A stretch of DNA of 64,000 nt from Planctomycetaceae bacterium (GCA_021732995.1 JAKFWA010000107.1:1-64000); one strand, 5' to 3'; shown: positions 34,937 through 45,532, numbered from the stretch's first letter. Made by a program: numbers and translations. The notes: a model not told the origin generated them from the sequence alone.

Positions 34937-36439
34937 TTAGCGACTCTTCAGAAACACAAAGCGTCGATGATTGCCGTCCAATACTTGCAGCCGCAATCCG
35001 GCAGACAGGTCTTGTCCGGCGAGCACATCGCGGAAGCCGCGAGCATCCATCACTTCTCGGTCGTTGACCGACACAATGACCTGTTCGGGTTTCAGACCCG
35101 CTCGTGCCGCCCAACCGCCCGTCGTGACGTCGCGCACAACAACGCCCTTTTGGTTCTCGGTGTAGCCGAGTTGCCGTGCCAGTTCGGGAGTCAGCGTTTG
35201 TACGCTCAGTCCCAAGTCGGTCGAAGTCGATTGTCCTTGATCGGCATTGAGCACCACCTTGTCATCGAGCAACCCGATCTGCACGGGGATGGTCTGCCGC
35301 TTGCCGTCTCGGAAAATCTCGACATCAACCGTCGAGTCAGGATGTGTCTCCGCAACGGTGTTGCGGAGTTGTCGCGCGTGATTCATCGTCCGCCCATTGA
35401 AGTGGATGATGATGTCGCCAGACTTGAGCCCCGCCTTTTCGGCAGGGCCGCCTTTGGAGACGTCGCTGACCAGCACACCATCACGACCGTCGTAATTGAA
35501 CGACTTCGCCAGTTCTTTTGTCAGATCCTGAATGGCGGCTCCCAGGAATCCCCGTTCAATTTTTCCATCGGGTATCAGGTCCTCCATAATCGACTTGGCA
35601 AGATTGCTGGGAATGGCGAAGCCGATTCCGGCACTCGTACCTGACCGCGACGCAATCGCCGTATTGATGCCGACTACCTCGCCACGCAAATTGACCAGCG
35701 GGCCGCCGCTGTTGCCTGGATTGACGGCCGCGTCGGTTTGTAAAAAGTTTTCGTAATCGGTGATTCCCACCGAATCTCTCCCTGTGGCGCTGATGATGCC
35801 CGCCGTGACGGTGTTCTCAAGCCCAAAGGGACCACCCACGGCGATCACCCAATCGCCGACACGCGCCTGTTCAGAATTCGCTAGGCGCGCCGCCGCGAGA
35901 TTTCCGGCCTCGATTTTCAAGACAGCCACATCAGTCTTAGGGTCTGTTCCAACCACCTTGGCTTGATGCTCGATATTGTCCTGAGTCTTCACAACAACGC
36001 GATCGGCATCAGCGACGACGTGGTTATTCGTCAGTACGTAGCCGTCAGGGCTCACGATCACGCCACTACCATAGCCTTGTTGAATGGACTTCTGACTGGG
36101 TGAGGGTGTGTTGAAAAACTTGCTGAAATCCTCGCCGAAGTACCGACGGAACTGGTCCGGCAACATTGGTTGCACGAATTGCTGACCAATTCGCAGATTC
36201 TTTTCCGCAGTGACGCTGACCACCGCGGGGCGGATCGCCTCGGTCGCATTGCGAAAGGCATTGGACAGATCATCCGCATGCCGCAGGGATTCGGTGTCGA
36301 TGGCTTTCAGCGGGTTAGATTGAGACGCAGAATTGTCATTTGCGGTCAGAAAGGCCGTGGTGCCAGCACTGACTAGAATGACCAGGAATATGAAGAAAAG
36401 ATTCGCGACCCAACGTGGGACAGTAATCGAACGGTTCAT
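34937..36439 (-). CDS. HtrA/DegP-type periplasmic serine protease with two PDZ domains
   Basis: The 500-residue protein has an N-terminal membrane anchor or signal (VANLFFIFLVILVSAGTTAF), a trypsin-like domain with the triad H140 (TNNHVV), D170 (KTDVAVLK) and S244 (GNSGGPL), and two PDZ domains (about 290-385 and 400-495, with FLGAAIQDLT and KGGPAEKAGLKSGDI in the first). This is the Do-family layout: a protease and chaperone for misfolded envelope proteins. It lies downstream of an Hsp20 gene on the same strand (gap about 230 bases), which fits a stress-response setting. Confidence 0.95.
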   Translation of the reverse strand: MNRSITVPRWVANLFFIFLVILVSAGTTAFLTANDNSASQSNPLKAIDTESLRHADDLSNAFRNATEAIRPAVVSVTAEKNLRIGQQFVQPMLPDQFRRYFGEDFSKFFNTPSPSQKSIQQGYGSGVIVSPDGYVLTNNHVVADADRVVVKTQDNIEHQAKVVGTDPKTDVAVLKIEAGNLAAARLANSEQARVGDWVIAVGGPFGLENTVTAGIISATGRDSVGITDYENFLQTDAAVNPGNSGGPLVNLRGEVVGINTAIASRSGTSAGIGFAIPSNLAKSIMEDLIPDGKIERGFLGAAIQDLTKELAKSFNYDGRDGVLVSDVSKGGPAEKAGLKSGDIIIHFNGRTMNHARQLRNTVAETHPDSTVDVEIFRDGKRQTIPVQIGLLDDKVVLNADQGQSTSTDLGLSVQTLTPELARQLGYTENQKGVVVRDVTTGGWAARAGLKPEQVIVSVNDREVMDARGFRDVLAGQDLSAGLRLQVLDGNHRRFVFLKSR

Positions 36440-36672
36440 GGCAATTGCTCCTTTCTATCGACTCGCGCGGCAAAAACGCCGGCTCAGTAAGTCTTGAGAG
36501 ATAGACTTCGTGGCAGACTTTGGTCGCGTCCGAAAAGGGTCGAAGTCGTCGCGCTGACGCGAGCGGCGTCAGATAGGAGAAGAAGTCCGCCAGCGCGAGC
36601 GAGGCCACACAGCCCCACTCGCGCCGCGAACATCAGCGGAGAGACGTCAGGCACACTCCAACACAGACACAC

Positions 36673-37149
36673 TTACTCGGACGTCTCAATCCGCTTCGCG
36701 TCAGAGCCATTACTGTAATTGATGGTTACCTTCTGACGCTGGGCCTCAGGCTTCTTGGATAGCTTGAGGCGCAACACGCCGTCACTCAGCGTGGCTTCGA
36801 TGGTGCTGGGGTCCACCCAGTCACTCAGCGCTACAGTCCGCTCGAACTTCCCGAAAAAGCGTTCTTCGTGCAGTGAGTCGGACGTACGCTCGGCGGCCTT
36901 TCGTTCGCCTCGAATGGTTAGCTTGCCGTTCTCAAATGCGACATCCAGGTCGGCCAAAGCAATCCCCGGCACATCCATGTCGATGAACACCGAATTGCCA
37001 TCGGACCACAGCGAGAGCGGAGCAACCTTACGCACCATGTCGGCAGATCCGTTGCCGTTCCAGAGTAACTCGCGATCGGAATCACGGAACGCGGTTTGGA
37101 AGGGATCGGCGAACATCGCCGACACCCGATTGGGGAGAGTCGTCAACAT
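36673..37149 (-). CDS. Small heat-shock protein, Hsp20/alpha-crystallin family
   Basis: The 158-residue protein has the alpha-crystallin domain (about residues 45-145) with VFIDMDVPGIALADLDVAFENGKL, RTVALSDWVDPSTIEATLSDGVLRLKLSK and the conserved GVL motif. A GGAGG ribosome site lies 8 bases before the ATG at 37149. It forms oligomers that hold unfolding proteins for refolding. No CIRCE or ROSE-type element is obvious upstream. It precedes the HtrA-type protease gene on the same strand. Confidence 0.93.
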   Translation of the reverse strand: MLTTLPNRVSAMFADPFQTAFRDSDRELLWNGNGSADMVRKVAPLSLWSDGNSVFIDMDVPGIALADLDVAFENGKLTIRGERKAAERTSDSLHEERFFGKFERTVALSDWVDPSTIEATLSDGVLRLKLSKKPEAQRQKVTINYSNGSDAKRIETSE

Positions 37150-38094
37150 TGTAAATCCTCCAAAGAGAGAACCGATGAGATGAGTTAAACCGTTCCTATT
37201 TCCAACAAAGGCAACCGATGTTTGAGACGGCCGTCATTCTGACCGGATGCTGTTGATAGCGGCCGACTACTTCAAACGGCGTGCCAATTCATTGAGGCGG
37301 GATATGGGTCGGCGAAAGTCATTTATCTGCAAAAAGATAGGAATCCGGTACCGCAAGTCAGCCTTAGAAAGCAGGTGCCAATTTGGCACTGACGAGCATA
37401 AAGGATCTTGTTTGCCTGCCAGCGATGGGCATCGTGTTCGATCGGGATTATCAATCCCCATTGATTTCTCTGATAGACGCCGGTTGTCAAGGCGACGCCG
37501 TCGCTCAAAGTCGGTCCGCAAGGCGCCGCAAACAGGCTGCGAAGTATGAGTGTCTTTTCAAGTTCATTCTTTTTGGCAAAGCTCATCTAGACCACGTAAT
37601 TCAATCATTCGTCGTGTACTAGAACGCTCGCCGTTCCCACATGGAGCGTGAGCACTTGCCGCCAATCCGAAGCGAACCCGATGAGGTGCAGAAGTTTCAA
37701 CGCAGCACGATCGAGATGAAGTCCTATGTTGGGGGGCTTGTGCCGCTCGTTTGAGCGGAAAGCGGCATGACTGTCGGATGTGGCTCAGTGCCAAACAAGC
37801 CATCTCGATCCATCGCGCGTCTCCGCACGGAGGAGTCCATTGCACACTGCCCCGTCTCGTCGTTGCCAGCACGAGCTGTGAATCGGCTTGTCTATCGCAA
37901 GCAAGGGTGCCTGAGGCCGACTCATCCGAGCTAAATGCCAGCCTTCGTGGTTTAGCTTCAAACATGCCGGTTCTCTCGACATACTTCGCCGATGCAATTT
38001 GGCCGCGACTACTTCCATTGGACAGGGCGCTGCTCGTCATAAGCGGCTTCTGTGAAACCGCGGATGTATCCGAGTTGACCCACCTATCGTGTCG
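37150..38094. other. 945-base stretch without a recognisable gene
   Basis: Several open frames of 60-158 codons exist on both strands, but none has a recognisable motif, a plausible start context or protein-like composition. The part next to 37149 must contain the promoter of the Hsp20 gene. The rest may be eroded coding sequence. Confidence 0.5.
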
Positions 38095-40599
38095 CTATCG
38101 GTAGAAGCTGGGCTTTCTCGGCACGATGTTGAGCTTCTTGTAGGCGAAGCCGCTGTCGGGCGGGTTGTATTCGCCGACAAGGTCCATGCAGGACGTTTCT
38201 TCGAGGGCGGCTTCCATCTGTAAGCACCAGTAGGTGGCGTTCACGGTCAGGCGACGCAGCCCCTCACTTTGAAAATCCTGGGCGCTCCCCATCGTGACAT
38301 GGAAGACTCGCGCGGTGTGACCGGCATTTCCTGTCCAGGTTTTTACCCAGGCGACCGGTAGTGGCATCAGTTCGGAGTTCACCTCGTCATCGTGCTTGCG
38401 GCCCTTCAGCGGCTGACCGTCCACCAGCGGTAGACAGCCTTCGGGGAGGCCGCCACCCTCTTTATAGGTGCGATAGACATCGGAGGTGCCCCAGATATCC
38501 TTGACCCCTTTCAGAACGGGATGAGCTTTATTCTGTTCGACGATGATGCCGCGGGTAGAATCCTGCTGCCAGCGGCCATGATGGTTGCGGAAGGAACCAC
38601 CCAGCACCGCTTCTCCGAAGTCGATCTTCTTACCTTCCTTTTGGTAATCAAAACCGATGAAACCGTGATTGGCGGTCCGGATACCGATGATCGGCTTGCC
38701 AGAATCGAGATAGTTGTAGATGTGCTTCAACTGCTCGGGCGGCAGAGAAATCAGCCGGCTGAACAAGATGACGAGATCGCACTTCTCCAGATGTTCGAGT
38801 CCGGGGATGTTGTGAGTGACCGTCTTGTCCTCCCAACGAATCTTCTGAGTCGGATCGACATCGTTGTCCTTGTTCAAGCTGAAGAGGACCGTGCAGTGAA
38901 ACCCATGATGCTTGGCCAGGAGCCGCGCCAACATCGGCATCGAGTATTCGCTGCGATATTCCTGATCTGCCGCGATCAGGACGATGTGTTTCCCCGCTCC
39001 CGGCCCCTTATCACCGGAGTATGTCAGCCAGAGCGGACTTTCTTTGACTGGATGCTTAGTGGTATTCGTTCTGTGAGCGGCGGCTGGAGTTGCAGGCAAA
39101 GAAGGGATTTCATTGACGGTGTAGAACGCGTTGCGATGCAGCAGTTCTTCCTGATCGCGAGAACGCAGTCGGGCCAGGTCGAGTTCGTACACGAACCCTC
39201 GGTCGAGCTTCTCGAGAGTGACTTTGGCAGACAGTCCGTCTGCGGCCAGTGAGACTGCTTTTACTCCGGGCTTGTGCTTTTCAATTTCCGGGCCGCCGTA
39301 GCCCGCGTGGTAGGGGTGCGTAAACGCGGAGATCGAGTACGACTCTGGTGAGCGGCCAGTGATCGGTTCGACGGGTTTAGTGAACGTCACTTTGAAGCCA
39401 TCCGGCTCGATCGTGACGCGGTTGATTTCGAAGGGAGTCTTGCCGCTCCATTCGAGTCGTTCGAGCGCGAATGGTTTGATGCCTCGAACGGGCCAGCCGC
39501 GATTGGTTCCGCCACACAGCAAGTTTCCGCCTGGAGTGAATTCGACGTTGAGGATGCCTGTCGAAAGGCCCTCGCGGAATGGATAGCAGGCTCCCTGCCA
39601 GACGCCGTTGACCTGCTCGGTCGTGGCCCGCATCAGGATCGACTGCGTGTAATCGCCGAGGAACAACTGGTTTTCAAAGGGGCCGAACTTCCCCTGCGTT
39701 CGATCTACATTGAACGCGGTGATCGACCGGCCCATGCGGATGTAAGGAAAGATGACGGCGTAGGGAACCAGTTGTTTGACGTGGTCCTTTTCGGTTGCGA
39801 TGCGAGTGCCCGACTTCGGCAGCTCCGGCACAGGCCCCAACTCTGGTGAATGCTGATACCAATTAAAGCTCGCCGGATGACCGTGAAAGCTGCTCTGCGA
39901 CACGGCTTTCAAGCTACACGAACAATTCCAGGGCCCCTGGCTTTCGACATAGAACAACGCTCCGTGCTCATCGTGTCCGATCCCGCCGGGGCTGCGCAGG
40001 CCACTCGCGAAGGCGGTGGTCTTGCCGTCGGGCGCGACCTTCATGATGAAGCCACGGTTCAAGGCATGTGAGTGGTACGATTCCGACAGGCCGAGCGCCA
40101 CGAACTGGTTTCCGTCGGCATCGAGCTTCGAACCGAACGCGTATTCGTGGTAGTTCGCATATCCCCAGGCATCGGAGATGGTTTCAAAACGATCCGCCAC
40201 GCCGTCGCCGTTTGCGTCACTAACGCGAGTCAGTTCACAGCTTTGAGTGACGCGGAAGGCGTTGCCTTTCCAAGTCAGTCCGAAGATCTCGTCGAGTCCC
40301 GTCGCAAAGCGGTGAAACGACGGGATCGGCTTCGGTGCGTCCACGCCGTCCATGAGGAAGATTTCGCCGTGCCGCGTCCCGACGGCCATTCGACGATCCG
40401 GCAGTGCCGCGAAGGCTCCTGCTTCGATGACTGTGTCCTTCGGCAATGGAATGCTGACGATTGGATAGAACTCACGCTCACGCTCCTCGGTTCCCCAGCG
40501 TTCGCCGACTTCCTCGGCGCGCAGAGTGCCCCGCGCGGAGAGGGCTATCAGAAGGAGCAGGCAAACGAGTCGCAGGTAGCTACTTCTTGAGTGGTTCAT
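38095..40599 (-). CDS. Secreted beta-propeller protein fused to a ThuA-like domain
   Basis: The 834-residue protein has a signal peptide (LVCLLLLIALSARGTLRA). Residues about 50-390 resemble the PQQ-sugar-dehydrogenase-like propeller of planctomycete haem-associated proteins (AALPDRRMAVGTRHGEIFLMDG, DANGDGVADRFE). Residues about 530-790 form a ThuA-like (class I glutamine-amidotransferase-like) domain beginning GKHIVLIAADQEYRSEYSMPML and ending near QSEGLRRLTVNATYWCL. ThuA domains are linked to sugar metabolism in rhizobia, with no settled reaction. The start overlaps the end of the pentahaem cytochrome gene by 20 bases, which ties their production. Together they suggest a periplasmic oxidation system for a carbohydrate-like substrate. 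Confidence 0.85.
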   Translation of the reverse strand: MNHSRSSYLRLVCLLLLIALSARGTLRAEEVGERWGTEEREREFYPIVSIPLPKDTVIEAGAFAALPDRRMAVGTRHGEIFLMDGVDAPKPIPSFHRFATGLDEIFGLTWKGNAFRVTQSCELTRVSDANGDGVADRFETISDAWGYANYHEYAFGSKLDADGNQFVALGLSESYHSHALNRGFIMKVAPDGKTTAFASGLRSPGGIGHDEHGALFYVESQGPWNCSCSLKAVSQSSFHGHPASFNWYQHSPELGPVPELPKSGTRIATEKDHVKQLVPYAVIFPYIRMGRSITAFNVDRTQGKFGPFENQLFLGDYTQSILMRATTEQVNGVWQGACYPFREGLSTGILNVEFTPGGNLLCGGTNRGWPVRGIKPFALERLEWSGKTPFEINRVTIEPDGFKVTFTKPVEPITGRSPESYSISAFTHPYHAGYGGPEIEKHKPGVKAVSLAADGLSAKVTLEKLDRGFVYELDLARLRSRDQEELLHRNAFYTVNEIPSLPATPAAAHRTNTTKHPVKESPLWLTYSGDKGPGAGKHIVLIAADQEYRSEYSMPMLARLLAKHHGFHCTVLFSLNKDNDVDPTQKIRWEDKTVTHNIPGLEHLEKCDLVILFSRLISLPPEQLKHIYNYLDSGKPIIGIRTANHGFIGFDYQKEGKKIDFGEAVLGGSFRNHHGRWQQDSTRGIIVEQNKAHPVLKGVKDIWGTSDVYRTYKEGGGLPEGCLPLVDGQPLKGRKHDDEVNSELMPLPVAWVKTWTGNAGHTARVFHVTMGSAQDFQSEGLRRLTVNATYWCLQMEAALEETSCMDLVGEYNPPDSGFAYKKLNIVPRKPSFYR

Positions 40600-43027
40600 A
40601 GACGAACTCCAGAGCGGATTTGCCTTGGGGAATCTGCAGCCGCAGCAGCAGCTCGGATCGCTTCGGTTCGCCGGACAGCGATCTCAATTTCGTTTCGGTC
40701 TGGGGGATCGTCAGCCGCAGTCGGCCGCTGCGGAACACGCGATCGGACTCCTGAATGATGTCTCCGGTGAGAGCTCGAAACCAAACGGTCTGTGGTGACG
40801 GCGAGTCGAATTGCAGAACGCGTTTCAGTTGCCGTTGCTCAGCGGTTCCAATGGCTGCCGAGCGATCCTCGATCTCAATCGTCCCGCTGCGGTACTGAAA
40901 CGTGGGAATGGACGATTCACCAAGGAAGTAGCCCCGGAACTGATAGCCGACGTTCTTCGGATAGAGCGGGTTGGGATTCGTGCGAGCCTCTTTGGTCATC
41001 ACCGGCAGTAGCGGCCATGTCGCGTTCTCATCTGCGAGCGCGACGAACGAAACATCCTGCGCCAGCGTGATCGGCTCGCTTGCCGGATTGAAATCGCCGG
41101 AGCCCTGACCACTCCAATTCACGCCAATGAAGTCGCCCTGCCAGACGGCCGAGAGCGTTCCGGTTTCGGCGTTGAAGGCGTAGCTGAGCTTTTCCGGCAA
41201 GCCGACCGCGATGCCTCGAAAGCCAGCGACTCGACTACGTCCGCGATGCGTTTTGGCCTGATCATCGACTGTCAATTTTGTGCTCACGCTCTTGATGCCA
41301 GACGGATCGGCGGCGGACGTGCCGAGCGAGAGGTAGTACCAGATGGCTTCGATCTGCATGTCGGTGTTGCCGTCGAGGATCGTCTTATGCGCGGCGATGC
41401 CACTGGGCCACGCGGTCGGCATGACGGTTCGCGGACGGAACGCGCCGGGGTTTCGCACGTAGCTGTTGAACCAGACCGGCTGAAGTCGCGGATAACTCGT
41501 CAGCAGGTCGATGCCCTGATTCGTATGCGCCGCTTTGCCATTGAAGTTGTGACAGGCGATGCAGTTCACGCCCTTGTCGCCGAGCAGTTCGCGACCCGCC
41601 GCACGGAGCAGCTTCTCCCGTTGTCGCTCGCTCTCGGTGCGACTCTCCGGATTCGGAATCTTCATCTGCGGGCCGTTCAGAACATCAAGCCGAGTGAAGA
41701 CGGCTGGCAGATGCTGAAGATTGGCCGAGCCGTACTGCGGCATCCGAGTCGCCATGTAGTGGCGCACGCTTTCACCATCGAACAGGACCTTCTTCATCCA
41801 CGCAGGTTGTAATTTTGCTCCCACCAACGTGAGCGGTGGCGGGATTCGACCGTCATCACCGAGCTTCAGTTCGCTCCCCGCAAAGAACGGGTTGTGTGCG
41901 TCATGCACGCCGCCAAAGTCGTCGCGGACGTGACAGGCGACGCAGTGAAATGCAGTCAGCGTTTTCGCCACCACAACTTTGTCCGAGTCGGCAGTCGGCT
42001 CTCCTCGAAGCGCCGCGACAATCGCCTTGACCTGAGCCTCTTCGAGGTAGAAGCGAGGACTGCGACCACTCGTCTTCGACAAACAACCGCGAGTCAGATC
42101 CGCAGTTCTCAACGAACCAACCGCTGGAGCCGCCGCGATGCCGGGGAGTGAGTGACACGCCGCGCAGTTCAATTCCTGAAAGTGCTTTCGACCTTTCGCC
42201 ACGAGCGTCGCCTCGGGAACCAATGCTTTTCCCGGCGGTGCCTGCTCTTCCATCAGATAACTGGCAATCGCGAGTGACTCGGCGGGAGTCAGCTTCATGT
42301 CCGGCATTCGCCCCGAGCTTCTGACTCGAAGCGGCTGAAACAGGAACTCGCTGAGCGACTTCACGCTGTACTTCGATCCGACATGCCCCAGCGTCACGGC
42401 CAGCGGCTTGACGGCCTTCTTCGCGGCGAGTGCCTTGTCCTCTTCGTCGTCCTCCTCGTCGTTGCGTTTCGGTTTTTGAAGTGAGCCGTCGAGTGCTTCT
42501 TTCGGACCATGACACGCCACGCAGCCGACCGAATGAAACAGCGCCTTGCCTTGCTGCCGATCGACTTGCTGCGGTGCGTCCTTCTGGAAGACGGCCTTCG
42601 ACTGCGAAACCAAGAAGTGGGTCAACGCCTCAGCGATCCGATCTCGTTCCGCTTCTGGTTGCGACGACGCCAACACGTCCGGCATCGTTGTTCCCGGATG
42701 AGCCAACAACGGCGACGCGAGATATCGCCGCAGGTATTCCGGTGAGACACGTGCCCCAACGTCGCTCAAATCCGGTGCTATCTTGTCTGGCACGGAACCT
42801 CGCTCGACGCCCCCATGACACGCCGCACAACGTAGCTCAGAGATCAACAAACTCCCCGCCTGAGCCTGAGTCAGCGGATGATGTCCGGGCAGTGCCGGAT
42901 CACCGAGTTCTGCCGAGGCCGTGCCAACCAGCAGAGCCGAAATCAGTTTCGCCAAAATCATCCGGCCTGCTCTGCGGACCGTGAAAACACGTCTGCCCAA
43001 TTCAACCGCCAGTCGAAGGTTTCTCAT
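40580..43027 (-). CDS. Secreted pentahaem cytochrome c
   Basis: From the ATG at 43027, preceded by a GAGGA site, the protein is 815 residues with a signal segment (MILAKLISALLVGTASA after a charged n-region). Five CxxCH haem sites are visible: CAACH near residue 67, CVACH near 170, CAACH near 295, CVACH near 365 and CIACH near 500, with Met-containing segments that may supply the sixth ligand. The first two pairs resemble PSCyt1-type mono-haem modules. The last ~250 residues have no haem site and look like beta structure. It overlaps the propeller-ThuA gene downstream and lies 33 bases after the PDZ/HEAT gene. It likely carries electrons from a periplasmic dehydrogenase. Confidence 0.9.
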   Translation of the reverse strand: MRNLRLAVELGRRVFTVRRAGRMILAKLISALLVGTASAELGDPALPGHHPLTQAQAGSLLISELRCAACHGGVERGSVPDKIAPDLSDVGARVSPEYLRRYLASPLLAHPGTTMPDVLASSQPEAERDRIAEALTHFLVSQSKAVFQKDAPQQVDRQQGKALFHSVGCVACHGPKEALDGSLQKPKRNDEEDDEEDKALAAKKAVKPLAVTLGHVGSKYSVKSLSEFLFQPLRVRSSGRMPDMKLTPAESLAIASYLMEEQAPPGKALVPEATLVAKGRKHFQELNCAACHSLPGIAAAPAVGSLRTADLTRGCLSKTSGRSPRFYLEEAQVKAIVAALRGEPTADSDKVVVAKTLTAFHCVACHVRDDFGGVHDAHNPFFAGSELKLGDDGRIPPPLTLVGAKLQPAWMKKVLFDGESVRHYMATRMPQYGSANLQHLPAVFTRLDVLNGPQMKIPNPESRTESERQREKLLRAAGRELLGDKGVNCIACHNFNGKAAHTNQGIDLLTSYPRLQPVWFNSYVRNPGAFRPRTVMPTAWPSGIAAHKTILDGNTDMQIEAIWYYLSLGTSAADPSGIKSVSTKLTVDDQAKTHRGRSRVAGFRGIAVGLPEKLSYAFNAETGTLSAVWQGDFIGVNWSGQGSGDFNPASEPITLAQDVSFVALADENATWPLLPVMTKEARTNPNPLYPKNVGYQFRGYFLGESSIPTFQYRSGTIEIEDRSAAIGTAEQRQLKRVLQFDSPSPQTVWFRALTGDIIQESDRVFRSGRLRLTIPQTETKLRSLSGEPKRSELLLRLQIPQGKSALEFVYEPLKK

Positions 43028-43060
43028 CGTGATCCTCGCAACGGACTTGCCCACGGGTTT

Positions 43061-45532
43061 CTATTTGAGCCGGATGAGTACCGGAGCATCCGTCATCGCC
43101 TCGATGGCGCGGATCGTCTCACGGACAGACTTGGCCTTCATGCGCATCAGCTCTGGCGGGAAGTTCTTTTCGTCCTTTTCAAAGTAGTCGGCGATCCTTG
43201 TCAGTTCTGGAATGACCGTCTTCGCATGAGCCCCGTAGCTCAATAGGACCGTCATCAATTCTGGGGTCCGCGTCTGGCTATTCCAGGGATTCTGATCTCG
43301 CGTGTACTTCACACAGGCGCTGATGCCTTCTTCGATCCGATGCTTCGCCAGCAGGCGAAGTCCCTCCACACGGATCGAATCGGCAAACATCTCTCCGCTG
43401 GGGGCTGGTTCGATGACCGCCTGATGGATCGCGGGGAGCAAGGGTTTGATCTTCTCGGAGGAGAGATTCCGATAGACGGAGCCGATGCTGCTCCGGGCGC
43501 GGCCGTCCTGATTCGTAAGCCCGGCCCGAACGGCCTTGTAGAGTGCCTCGGTATCAACTCCATCCAGCGATCGGGCCAGCATCCCGTCATGGTTATCAAA
43601 CAGGGCGAAGGTGAGATACCGCTGCTGCATGCCGCGCGGATCCTTTTCCTTATCGACCTGAGCCAGCAGTTCCAGAATGACTGGCACCGTCTGCATGGCT
43701 GGTTTGCCGATCCTGGCGAGGGCCTCGGCTGCCTTGATGCGCAACCAGAGATCCTTGTCCGCCAAGAGTGTCCGCAGTGATTCGACGGCCGGTGCTCCAC
43801 GTCCGCGCAGGACGATCAGTGCCTGACAGGCACCGTAGCGGGATTCGAGGCGAGGAGACTCAAGCATCTTGAGCAGGGCTGGAATTGGAACCTCGTTGCG
43901 GCGACCCAGTACCATCGCGGACCGCTCGCGGACCACTGGCGACCAACTGGCAAGGCCTTCCAGAAGCTGGTCTGTGCTGAGTTTGCCATAGGCGCTGTTG
44001 CGGTCCTTGTTGCTCCAGCCACGGCCATCATTGATGAGTGCTTGTGCTGCTGCGGCATCGAGCTGCGGGGCGATACCCGGCCGTTTGCCCGTTAGATAAA
44101 TCTTCTTCAGCGGCATCGCATAGGCCAGCAGATAGCTGCCGGTGCAGTCCCAGCCTGCGTAGCTGTCGTGCCCATTCTCCGGAGGGCCTTGGTGAAGAAA
44201 GGTGCCGTCCCAGAGCCGAGCAAGGTCGAAATACCAGGCACCAAATTCGTTCATCCACGCCCCGGTCGCATGGGGGCCGGACTGAGCGACTCCTGGCATT
44301 GACCACAGGATGTTGAAGAAATTGCCGGTGTGGCCAGTGTCTCGCTCGGCTCCGTGAGAGGCAACGCTCATGCGCGAAAAGAACTCCGCGCCTTTCGCTT
44401 CGCCGAGCAGGTTGAACAAGACGGCGGCCATGCCGCACTTGCCGTTGTCGTCGTGGGTCTCAATCCACGGGTGATGATCGCCGTAGGGAATCGCTCCCTT
44501 GCCAATGTAGAACCGCAACAAGCGGGCACTGAGTTCAATCGCGCGGGAGACTTCCGGGTCTTTCACTCCGGCCTCTCGGGCCATGACCAGCGAAATCGTC
44601 AGCGGCACTCCGGGTGAGTTCATCATCCCGTAGCCGCCGAGTCTGCCATCAGGCACAGCGAAGCCATGCCCCCACGAGCCCACCGCACTCTGTCCTTTGG
44701 CGGCTTCCAGCGCGAGTCGCCGCAGGCCCGGCATGACCGACTGGTCGTCGGTCGCCATCACATATTCGGAGAGCAGCATGATGCAGTAGCTGTAATGCCA
44801 AGTTTGCATGTGCCTCGAAGAGAAGTCCGCTGCCCACTGGGCTTCTTTCTTGACCAGCGGGAGGTATTCGGGATTGCCGCTCGCCAACAAAGCGAGCGCA
44901 TTGAGGGACCGAGTGATCGGATCCTGTGGAGGACTTTTGTTAGAGGATGGGTCAGCCAGACGGATCGCAATCGCCTTGCACCCTTGCTCCAGAATGCGCT
45001 TCGACTTTGGGCAGTCATACGGCGCAGTGACGCTGTAGCTTCCAAGCACTGGGAGCTTCAGGACGACTTCGTCCGTCTTGCCCTCTCGCCAGCGGGTCAG
45101 TGTGAGTTTTCCTTCACCGGCTTCCGATTCGGCAGCAGTGACTGCCTTACCCAGTTCCGTTCGCGGGTCGTAGGAAAATGGCTTACCGCCGACACCAAGG
45201 ATGACGTCGCCAACCTTGAACACGCCATCGGCGGGAGAACCCTTCACCACGTTGGTTATGGCAACTTGGCGAGCATCGGTGGTCACCATCTTGTCGCAAA
45301 AGATCCAGCCGCGCAGCCCCGTGGGACCGAGGTTCCAATCGTGCTTTGCGCCGGCAGGGATACTCTGGCCTTTGGTGAAGTCCGGAACGGTCAACCCGCC
45401 ATTCGGAGCGGCCGGAGCGGGAGTCGCCAAAGCCGCCGCGATGATGAGACTGGCGACAATGGTGATTCGCTTCATGTTGGTTCGCATCCCCAAAGTGGTC
45501 TCGTTCTTCTCATGAGTCATGCTGTTCACCAT
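43061..45532 (-). CDS. Secreted PDZ plus HEAT-repeat protein (DUF6288-like)
   Basis: The ATG at 45532 has a perfect AAGGAG site 8 bases upstream and overlaps the stop of the preceding gene as ATGA, so I use it although a shorter signal peptide could start at 45475. The 823-residue protein has a signal segment (ITIVASLIIAAALATPAPA), a PDZ domain (about 65-150, VVKGSPADGVFKVGDVILGV), a central alpha/alpha-toroid-like region (about 170-530, GGYGMMNSPGVPLTISLVMA, HTGNFFNILWSMPG) and C-terminal HEAT repeats. This layout matches uncharacterised planctomycete and verrucomicrobial proteins. A glycan-handling or scaffold role is possible but not shown. Confidence 0.85.
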   Translation of the reverse strand: MVNSMTHEKNETTLGMRTNMKRITIVASLIIAAALATPAPAAPNGGLTVPDFTKGQSIPAGAKHDWNLGPTGLRGWIFCDKMVTTDARQVAITNVVKGSPADGVFKVGDVILGVGGKPFSYDPRTELGKAVTAAESEAGEGKLTLTRWREGKTDEVVLKLPVLGSYSVTAPYDCPKSKRILEQGCKAIAIRLADPSSNKSPPQDPITRSLNALALLASGNPEYLPLVKKEAQWAADFSSRHMQTWHYSYCIMLLSEYVMATDDQSVMPGLRRLALEAAKGQSAVGSWGHGFAVPDGRLGGYGMMNSPGVPLTISLVMAREAGVKDPEVSRAIELSARLLRFYIGKGAIPYGDHHPWIETHDDNGKCGMAAVLFNLLGEAKGAEFFSRMSVASHGAERDTGHTGNFFNILWSMPGVAQSGPHATGAWMNEFGAWYFDLARLWDGTFLHQGPPENGHDSYAGWDCTGSYLLAYAMPLKKIYLTGKRPGIAPQLDAAAAQALINDGRGWSNKDRNSAYGKLSTDQLLEGLASWSPVVRERSAMVLGRRNEVPIPALLKMLESPRLESRYGACQALIVLRGRGAPAVESLRTLLADKDLWLRIKAAEALARIGKPAMQTVPVILELLAQVDKEKDPRGMQQRYLTFALFDNHDGMLARSLDGVDTEALYKAVRAGLTNQDGRARSSIGSVYRNLSSEKIKPLLPAIHQAVIEPAPSGEMFADSIRVEGLRLLAKHRIEEGISACVKYTRDQNPWNSQTRTPELMTVLLSYGAHAKTVIPELTRIADYFEKDEKNFPPELMRMKAKSVRETIRAIEAMTDAPVLIRLK

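Noticed and set aside
37564-38104. Long frames on both strands downstream of Hsp20 (158 and 117 codons)
   Set aside because: No recognisable motifs and mutually overlapping; treated as noise or eroded sequence.
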